Shown one piece after another: positions 25,001 to 30,627 of a stretch of DNA of 32,993 nt. Where the stretch lies: assembly GCA_027021615.1 (NCBI GenBank), contig JALUTY010000073.1, forward strand, positions 1 to 32,993, given 5' to 3'. The number at the start of each line of letters is the position of its first letter. The stretch's first letter is position 1. The stretch is from a bacterium (GTDB lineage: Bacteria > Desulfobacterota > Deferrisomatia > Deferrisomatales > Deferrisomataceae). A model generated the notes under the pieces. It saw nothing but the letters and a program-made list of their open reading frames with translations. It did not search any database and was not told the DNA's origin. Both the position numbers and the translations under genes were made by a program.

Positions 25001-25496
25001 GCCGGGGGTGGTGGAGGCCGGCAAGACCCGCCAGTGCGTGGACTGCCACGCCCAGGGCACCGATCCGGTCTACGGCGGCGACCCGGACGTGGTCCTGAAC
25101 GCCCGGCTGTCGAACCGCACGGTCACCTTCCTGCCCTGGACCATCGAGAACTTCGAAGGGCTCGTGGCCAAGGGCAAGATCTGGGTCGAGCCCGAGGTGG
25201 GCTACATCCACCCCGTGGACGTGAACCGCGACGGCGACACCGACGACGTGGCGCCCGACTTCTCCACGGTGGAGACCACCGGCACGGTGACCCCGGCCGA
25301 CCTGATCGGCGCCACCCAGGCCGAGATCCTGGAGCACACCGAGGAGGCGGCCCGGGCGTTCGCCAAGCTGGCCGGCCTCACCCCGGTGGAGCCCGGGGAG
25401 GAGCCCGTGACCGCGGAGGAGCCGGCCCCCACCCCGGAAAGCGGGGACGGCAGTGGCTCCACCGGCTGCTTCCTCCAGACCCTGTCCCGACCCTGA
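22035..25496 (+). CDS. Large octaheme cytochrome with in-frame TGA (probable selenoprotein)
   Basis: Read through a TGA at 22455-22457, the frame encodes 1153 residues: a signal peptide (1-25, ending ALA), then eight CXXCH motifs at residues 77 (CGLCH), 170, 258, 491, 566, 606, 638 and 1001. The TGA is codon 141, in the context GQFGAW-U-PPSYRQLAAQ. The part after it stays in frame to 25496 but has no ribosome site, no ATG nearby and no signal peptide, so it is not a separate gene. A SECIS-like hairpin starts at the TGA. Several Asp-rich loops (DADHDGVGD, DSDGDGFADD, DLDGDG, DVNRDGDTDD) look like calcium sites. The C-terminus is an acidic, Pro/Gly/Ser linker and then GSTGCFLQTLSRP. It follows the 12-haem gene by 39 bases with GAGAGG before the ATG, and a terminator closes the unit. 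Probably a cell-surface oxidoreductase; the substrate is unknown. A nonsense mutation or a base error is the alternative. Confidence 0.85.
22455..22501 (+). promoter_or_regulatory. Bacterial SECIS-like hairpin at the in-frame TGA
   Basis: The TGA (22455-22457) forms the base of a predicted fold: TGACCG (22455-22460) pairs with CGG-A-TCA (22495-22501, one bulged A). Inside, GT (22466-22467) pairs with AC (22484-22485), and CCGCC (22469-22473) pairs with GGCGG (22478-22482) around the loop AGTT. The loop begins 16 bases after the TGA and has G in its second position. As I recall the bacterial SECIS model, it asks for a short upper stem, 16-37 bases from UGA to the loop and a G among the first loop bases, so all three are met. 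SelB binding is inferred, not shown. Confidence 0.6.
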
Positions 25497-25520
25497 CCCC
25501 AGGGTCACGTTCCCCCCTAC

Positions 25521-25558
25521 GCCCCGGGCGGGCTCCTCCTCCCCCCGGGGCTTTTTTT
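25521..25558 (+). terminator. Intrinsic terminator of the porin-cytochrome operon
   Basis: GCCCCGGG (25521-25528) pairs perfectly with CCCGGGGC (25544-25551), and seven T follow at 25552-25558. It lies 25 bases after the cytochrome stop codon and separates this operon from the regulator gene. Confidence 0.92.
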
Positions 25559-25601
25559 GTCGCTGGGTCAAGCCTTGCGCCCGGTGACGTCTCACTCGAG
25601 G

Positions 25602-25629
25602 TTGCCACCGCCCCATCTCGATGTAAAAT
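25602..25629 (+). promoter_or_regulatory. Sigma70-like promoter of the BTAD regulator gene
   Basis: TTGCCA (25602-25607) and TAAAAT (25624-25629), each matching 5 of 6 consensus positions, are separated by 16 bases. The predicted start near 25636 leaves a leader of about 38 bases before the GTG at 25674. Its position after the terminator shows the regulator is transcribed independently of the cytochrome operon. Confidence 0.6.
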
Positions 25630-25673
25630 ATGGTTTGTTTTTACGCAAAGCCGTCGGGACCAGGAGGCGGGAG

Positions 25674-27791
25674 GTGGAGACTCGGGATCTCCTCCCCGAG
25701 CTCGGAGAGCTGGCTCAAAAGAACCAATGGGACGCGTTCGCCGCCAGGCTGGCCGAACAGGGGCTGGCGTGGTGGTTCGAGATGGACGTTCCTGCCATCC
25801 GCCGGCATTTCGAGGTGCTCCGGTCCCACCGGCATTCCGGCCTGTCCCCCCGGCTTCGGCTCCTGGAAGGGACCGTTGCGCCACTGCCCACCGACCGGGA
25901 GCCGCGGAAGGTGATGCAGGACATCTCCTTGCTGTACCGGCTGTTCCAGGTGAACCGAGATCCAGAGGGAGCCGCGGCCGCATGTGGGCTCGCGGTGGCC
26001 GCCCTGTGGGACTTCGGGGTGGAATGGTCCCGATCCCGGGCATGGGCCGACCGGATCGACCGGCTCGTCGAACAAGCGAAACTCCCCCCTTTGGCCCGTG
26101 CCTCTGCACTGGCGTTCCGCGCCTTGATGCTCCTGTTCCACCGGGGGGACCCCCACCGAACGCTGGACACGCTGGATCACCAGCGCCGGGCCGCAGAGGA
26201 GGCTCGCTCCTCTTCCATGGTCCTCTACGGCGCCACCCTCCAAGCCATGGCGCTGGCATACCAGGGGTGCACGGAGCGGGCGGTGCTCGTGCTGGAGGAG
26301 ACCGAGCCGTTCGTGGATCGGACCTCTCCCACCTCGTACACGCGCCTGTACCATCGGATCATGCAGGGCATCGTGCTGTGCACGGCCGGCAGGCCGGCCG
26401 AGGCCTACGAGGTGCTCCGGGGCACGGGCGAAGACCTTCTTCCGGAGGACCGGAGGGTCTCGGTCAGACTCCTGCTCCAAGGAACTCGGCTCCTGGCGGC
26501 ATCCCTGGCCCGCCACGCCGACGAGGTCCCCCTGCTGGAGGCCAGCGTCAAACACCTGGCGGTGGGGGAGCAGGTCCACTTCTTCTCGTCGCTCATGCAC
26601 TTTTCGGTGGGCCTGTTCTACCTGGGGGCCGGCCGCCCCTATCGGACACTGGCCCATGCGGAGCGAGCAGAGCGGGCGGCGCTCCGGGCCGAGAGCTCAC
26701 CGGCCGAGGAAATGAGCCGGATCCTCCAAGCCTTGGCTTTGGCCGACCTCAATGAGAACGAGGAGGCAGGAGCCCGGCTCGACGAAGCGATCCAAAGGTG
26801 TCGGGAGCGGGGGCTCTTTCTGTTCTCCGAGGGGGCGAGCCTGGATCGGGCTGCCCTGCTGGTGCACCGTGGAGAGAACGAGGAGGCCAGGCGGTTGCTC
26901 GACCAGGCGCGGGAGCTGCTTCCGCCCGGGCGCCCCCTTCTTTCGGCCTTTCGGCCGCCCGAGTTCACCCGCCGTCTCCTGGAGCGACTGGAGGCCCGCA
27001 CCGACACTCCGGCTTCCGTGCAGGGGCTTCTCGAGGCAGCCGAGGAGCGGCCGGTGCGGATCCAGAGCTTGGGCGGGTTCTCCCTCACCATGCTCGGGAC
27101 CATCGTGTACGACCGGCGCTGGCGCTCCTCCCGCACCCAGCAGCTGTTGAAGCTCCTCCTCGCCTTTGGGGGGGAAAAGGTCCCCGTGGATTGGCTGACC
27201 GAGCTGCTGTGGCCGGACGCCCTCGGCGACCAGGCCCGGGCCAATCTCAAGACCACCTTGGCCCGGCTTCGGCAGGTGGGCACCAAAGGGAGCGAGCCCG
27301 TGCGATGGATCCACTGGAAGCACGGACGGCTGTCCCTTTCCCGCTCGACCGTGTTCGCCGACTCGCTCGTTTTCGAAAGGGCCGGAAGGTCGGCCCTCCG
27401 AAGCCGTTCGCCCCGAGAGGTCGCCCGGGCGCTGGAACTCTACTGCGGGGACTTCCTCCCCGGGGACGACTCGTACGGGATCGTGGAGAACCGCCGGGAA
27501 ACCCTCAGGCACCTCCACGTATCCCTCGTGGAGTGGCTGGTGGAGCTGGCCGGTCACCATCTCCCCGAGAGTTCCCTGCTGGACCACCTCTCCCTGGCCG
27601 TAACCGCCAACCCCTCGTCGGAGCGGCTGTACGCCATCAAGATGGAGCAACTGATCCGCCAGGGCTATCCCATGGAAGCCCTCCGAACCTTCCGACAGGC
27701 AGAGGCGTTCTTCCGCGATACGTTCGGCTCGCCCCCCGGCCCGGTGCTTCGCAGACTGGCCGTCCGGGCGCGGGAGGGCACTCCCGGCTGA
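25674..27791 (+). CDS. TPR plus BTAD (SARP-like) transcriptional regulator
   Basis: This soluble protein has about 705 residues. Residues 1 to about 450 are helical repeats rich in Ala/Leu/Arg, resembling the TPR region of MalT/AfsR-type regulators (for example ERAERAALRAESSPAEEMSR). From about 460 a winged-helix domain begins, SLGGFSLTMLG, with SSRTQQLLKLLLAFGGEKVP and LTELLWPDALGDQARANLK, the hallmark of OmpR-like domains in SARP proteins. The bacterial transcriptional activation domain follows (about 570-700: ELYCGDFLPGDD, ERLYAIKMEQLIRQGYPMEALRTF). There is no P-loop ATPase and no receiver. GTG at 25674 was chosen because AGGAGG sits six bases upstream and a promoter lies just before; an earlier TTG at 25557 falls inside the terminator. 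The barrel, lipoprotein and giant-protein genes directly downstream are likely targets. Confidence 0.85.
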   Translation: METRDLLPELGELAQKNQWDAFAARLAEQGLAWWFEMDVPAIRRHFEVLRSHRHSGLSPRLRLLEGTVAPLPTDREPRKVMQDISLLYRLFQVNRDPEGAAAACGLAVAALWDFGVEWSRSRAWADRIDRLVEQAKLPPLARASALAFRALMLLFHRGDPHRTLDTLDHQRRAAEEARSSSMVLYGATLQAMALAYQGCTERAVLVLEETEPFVDRTSPTSYTRLYHRIMQGIVLCTAGRPAEAYEVLRGTGEDLLPEDRRVSVRLLLQGTRLLAASLARHADEVPLLEASVKHLAVGEQVHFFSSLMHFSVGLFYLGAGRPYRTLAHAERAERAALRAESSPAEEMSRILQALALADLNENEEAGARLDEAIQRCRERGLFLFSEGASLDRAALLVHRGENEEARRLLDQARELLPPGRPLLSAFRPPEFTRRLLERLEARTDTPASVQGLLEAAEERPVRIQSLGGFSLTMLGTIVYDRRWRSSRTQQLLKLLLAFGGEKVPVDWLTELLWPDALGDQARANLKTTLARLRQVGTKGSEPVRWIHWKHGRLSLSRSTVFADSLVFERAGRSALRSRSPREVARALELYCGDFLPGDDSYGIVENRRETLRHLHVSLVEWLVELAGHHLPESSLLDHLSLAVTANPSSERLYAIKMEQLIRQGYPMEALRTFRQAEAFFRDTFGSPPGPVLRRLAVRAREGTPG

Positions 27792-27815
27792 TTTTTTCTG
27801 CGCCAGATCAGTCGT

Positions 27816-27835
27816 ATTACCAAAACTGTTACCCG
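27816..27835. promoter_or_regulatory. Possible activator site: direct repeat TTACC with 12-bp period
   Basis: TTACC at 27817-27821 is repeated at 27829-27833, with similar bases just before each copy (TATTACC and TGTTACC). SARP-type regulators bind direct repeats roughly one helical turn apart, and this lies between the BTAD regulator and the barrel gene, in the 128-bp gap. Two copies of a 5-mer are weak evidence. No convincing -35/-10 or -24/-12 pair was found in this gap. Confidence 0.25.
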
Positions 27836-27919
27836 CCTGAACCCCTCCCCTTGCTACTTTGGCTGACCACACCCCTTTGGTTGGGTTTCCCATCGAGATT
27901 TCCTGGGGAGAGGTCGGCC

Positions 27920-30148
27920 ATGGGATACCCGCTCGGGTTCTCCGTAGGCCCCCGGCGGCAGGGGGCCCTGCTGCCGGTTGCCGCGCTCCTCGGGGCCCTC
28001 TTTGCCCTGCTGGGAGGTCCCCGCGCCGGGGAAGCGGCTGTCCCCGGACGCAACCCCGTGGGGACACCCGCTGTGCTCTCCCGCCCGGTCGAGGCGGATG
28101 CCGTTGCCGCGGTCCTCCACTACCGCGTGGCCGGCACCCGGGCCTACCGCCGGATCGAGCTTCCGGTGGAGGACGGCCGGGTCTCGGTGCAGATTCCCGC
28201 TTCCGCCGTGGTACCGCCGGGCGTGGAGTACTACCTGGAGGTGACCACGGCCGACGGCCGGGTGGTCACCGATCCCGCCTTGTACCCGGCCTACAACCCG
28301 TACCGGATCGAGGTGGCGGCTGCCGGACTGCGGGGTGCGGCCCTGGTGGGGGCCCCGAACGGCCGCGTTCCGGCCCGGGGCCCCCTGGTGATAAGCCTGG
28401 ACGGGGTGGCAACCGGGGTCCGCTTCTTCCTGGACGGGGCGGATGTGACGTCCGCGGTGGAGAGGCAGGGGTCCCAGGTCCGGTACGTGCCCCCGGCCCC
28501 GCTGGAGCCCGGCCGGCACGTGTTGGTGGCTCAGGCGCCGGGGGGCCACCGAGTCGAGGTTCCGTTCGTGGCGGAAGGCCCGGCCGAGGGGCCCAGGGGG
28601 GTACTGGCCGTGGACGGAAGCGTGTCGCTCAATTACGGCCGCAACGTCAGCAGCCGGGACACCGCCGCGTCCGACCGGGTCTCGGGCAACCTGAACCTGG
28701 AGTTCTCGGCCCAGAAGGGCAAGTTCGCCGCGCGGTTCTCCGGCGTGAACCTCCAGTACGTCAAGGACGCCCCCGACGAGTTCACGATCTCCTCGGGGTA
28801 CCTGCTGACCCTGGCCTACGGCGCCCAGTCGTTCGAGTTCGGGGACCTGTCCATCGACGAGACCCCGCTCACCGCCTCGGGGTTCGCCCGCCGGGGGGCC
28901 CGGCTGAACATGGAGGTTCGCAGGATCAAGGCGCGCCTCTACAACGTGCGGGCCGACACGGTGGAGGGGTTCGAGGCGGGGGTGTCGCTGGACGACCCCG
29001 GGAGCCAGGTGTACGGCCTGGCCGTGGAGGCCCCCCTGCTCCCGGACGACCGGTTCTCCATCCACCTGAGCGCGCTCACGGGCCGCAACGAGAACCGGGC
29101 CGGGTTCAACACGGGAACGAGCCTGGGCCCCTCCCGGGGCCAGACCGTGGGCCTGGGGTTCCGGGGCACCCTGTTCGGAACGAACCTGAGCGGCGAGTTC
29201 GCGTGGAGCCGGTTCGATCCGGACACCACCCGGGGCCCAGGCATGGAGGCCGACACCGCGTGGCAGGTCAACGCCAGCCGGGACGTGGTCGTGGGCTCGC
29301 TCTCCCTGGGGCTGCTGCGCTACGGATCGGACTACGCCACCATCGCCAACCCCAACTTCACGGGCGACCGCCAGGCCGTGCAGGCGGGCTTGTCTTCCGG
29401 GTTCGGCCCCATCTCTCTCACTCTTTCGGGCGCCTACAGCGAGGACAACGTGGACCGAGCCGGCGGCCGGCCCATCGTGTCGAGCCTGACGGGGAACACC
29501 TCGGTGGGGGTGGCGGTGCCGGGCTGGCCCGCGCTCAACCTGGGCTACGGCATCTCCCGCCAGAAGAGCCGCTCCGAGCCCCCGGGCGGCCAGGCCGTGG
29601 ACAACGTGAACCACACCCTGAGCGCGGGGCTTTCATACGGCCGGGAACCATGGAACGCCGCCCTCAGCGCCAGCATGGGGTTCCTCCAAAACCGCCTTTC
29701 GGGCGGGTCGGACGCGCGCACCCGGAGCATCACCCTTTCTGGAGGGTGGAACGGCGAGCGGCTCTCCATCACGCCCAGCCTTTCGTACAACGAGTCCGAC
29801 TCGGGCGGCCCGGTATACCGCACGCGCTTGGCCACCCTGAGCCTGACCCTGCCCCTGTGGCCCGAGGTCGTGGGCCTCTCGGGCCAGGGCTCCTACCAGA
29901 GGGCCGACACGTCGGACGGCTCGGTCGACACGGCCACCTCGAGCGGGAGCGTGCGGTTGTCGTGGAACGTGCAGGCCCTGCTCAAGCGGGTGGGCCTGGG
30001 GTGGGCCAACGTGCAGTTGGCGGTGTCGGCCGACTACAACCGCCACGACGACCGCAAGGACCCTTCCCGCGACCGGACGGAGTCCGTGGTGTTCCTGACG
30101 TTCAACCTGGGGGCGCCGTACCGGTTCCGGGCGGAGACGGAGTGGTGA
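27920..30148 (+). CDS. Exported protein with Ig-like domains and a C-terminal outer-membrane barrel
   Basis: This 742-residue protein has a long signal sequence (hydrophobic core about 16-33, cleavage near AGEAA, residue 40). Residues about 50-130 form a beta-rich domain with AVLHYRVAGTRAYRRIELPV and ending NPYRIEV, and about 140-220 a second one with LEPGRHVLVAQAPGG; both look like Ig/fibronectin-type modules. From about 228 to the end there are many amphipathic strands with short turns (FGDLSIDETPLTASGFARRG, SYNESDSGG), ending in RFRAETEW with an aromatic last residue, as in outer-membrane barrels. The ATG was chosen for the GAGAGGT site seven bases upstream; the open frame upstream overlaps the regulator gene. 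I do not recognise a named family. It may be the membrane anchor or export pore for the two following proteins. Confidence 0.75.
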   Translation: MGYPLGFSVGPRRQGALLPVAALLGALFALLGGPRAGEAAVPGRNPVGTPAVLSRPVEADAVAAVLHYRVAGTRAYRRIELPVEDGRVSVQIPASAVVPPGVEYYLEVTTADGRVVTDPALYPAYNPYRIEVAAAGLRGAALVGAPNGRVPARGPLVISLDGVATGVRFFLDGADVTSAVERQGSQVRYVPPAPLEPGRHVLVAQAPGGHRVEVPFVAEGPAEGPRGVLAVDGSVSLNYGRNVSSRDTAASDRVSGNLNLEFSAQKGKFAARFSGVNLQYVKDAPDEFTISSGYLLTLAYGAQSFEFGDLSIDETPLTASGFARRGARLNMEVRRIKARLYNVRADTVEGFEAGVSLDDPGSQVYGLAVEAPLLPDDRFSIHLSALTGRNENRAGFNTGTSLGPSRGQTVGLGFRGTLFGTNLSGEFAWSRFDPDTTRGPGMEADTAWQVNASRDVVVGSLSLGLLRYGSDYATIANPNFTGDRQAVQAGLSSGFGPISLTLSGAYSEDNVDRAGGRPIVSSLTGNTSVGVAVPGWPALNLGYGISRQKSRSEPPGGQAVDNVNHTLSAGLSYGREPWNAALSASMGFLQNRLSGGSDARTRSITLSGGWNGERLSITPSLSYNESDSGGPVYRTRLATLSLTLPLWPEVVGLSGQGSYQRADTSDGSVDTATSSGSVRLSWNVQALLKRVGLGWANVQLAVSADYNRHDDRKDPSRDRTESVVFLTFNLGAPYRFRAETEW

Positions 30149-30149
30149 C

Positions 30150-30605
30150 ATGAGTGCGGGACATCGGGTGCGCGCGATCCTGGCCGGGGCCCTGAGCGCG
30201 TTGCTCGCGGGGTGCGCAGGCGCGCCCCAAGCCCCGCCCGGCCCGCCGGCGCTTCCGCCGGTCCAGGGCGGGGCCACCACCGGCCCCCTCCGGATCGAGC
30301 GGCTGGAGATCACCTTTCCCAACGGGTTCGGCTCGATCACCGTGCCCAAGGGGGCCCGTCTCGCGGCCCGGGCGGTGATCCGGTGCTCCGGAAACGGGGC
30401 GTTCCGGGCCGACTGGGTGGTGGACGGCCGGGTGGTGGAGACCGTCACGCGCACCGTGACCTACGGAAAGACCTTCGAGTTGACCACCCCGGCGGGCGCG
30501 CTTCCCACCTTCGAGCCCGGGCCCCACACCGTGACCTTGAGGATTCGCGAGCCGAGGCCCGGGTTCGACCCGCCGGTGGTGCGGTATCTCGTGGTCATGG
30601 AGTGA
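30150..30605 (+). CDS. Small lipoprotein with a domain shared with the next gene
   Basis: This 151-residue protein has a basic N-terminus, a short hydrophobic core and a lipobox LLAGC (Cys22), then a Pro/Ala linker and one beta-rich domain of about 105 residues. That domain contains ITFPNGFGSITV, GNGAFRADWVVDGRVVETV and LPTFEPGPHTVTL, each of which has a clear counterpart in residues 40-145 of the next protein. It starts one base after the stop of the barrel gene, so the two are co-expressed. A role as a membrane-anchored subunit of the same surface assembly is inferred; no family name is recognised. Confidence 0.8.
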   Translation: MSAGHRVRAILAGALSALLAGCAGAPQAPPGPPALPPVQGGATTGPLRIERLEITFPNGFGSITVPKGARLAARAVIRCSGNGAFRADWVVDGRVVETVTRTVTYGKTFELTTPAGALPTFEPGPHTVTLRIREPRPGFDPPVVRYLVVME

Positions 30606-30627
30606 GTGTCAAGGAAGGGGGAAGGAC

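Noticed and set aside
22476-25496. Downstream part of the large cytochrome as a separate gene starting at TTG
   Set aside because: It has no ribosome site, no signal peptide despite seven haem motifs that need export, and it is in the same frame directly after the TGA; a single interrupted cytochrome explains it better.
21180-25616. 1478-codon open frame on the minus strand
   Set aside because: It is antisense to two cytochrome genes with clear CXXCH motifs; its composition (His/Val/Gly-rich) is the usual shadow of GC-rich coding DNA.
25557-25673. Upstream TTG start of the BTAD regulator
   Set aside because: The TTG lies in the T-run of the terminator and upstream of the likely promoter; the GTG at 25674 has AGGAGG at proper spacing.
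22805-26755. 1316-codon plus-strand frame across the terminator
   Set aside because: It runs through the large cytochrome, the intrinsic terminator and the start of the regulator in a different frame and is Arg/Pro/Gly-rich noise.
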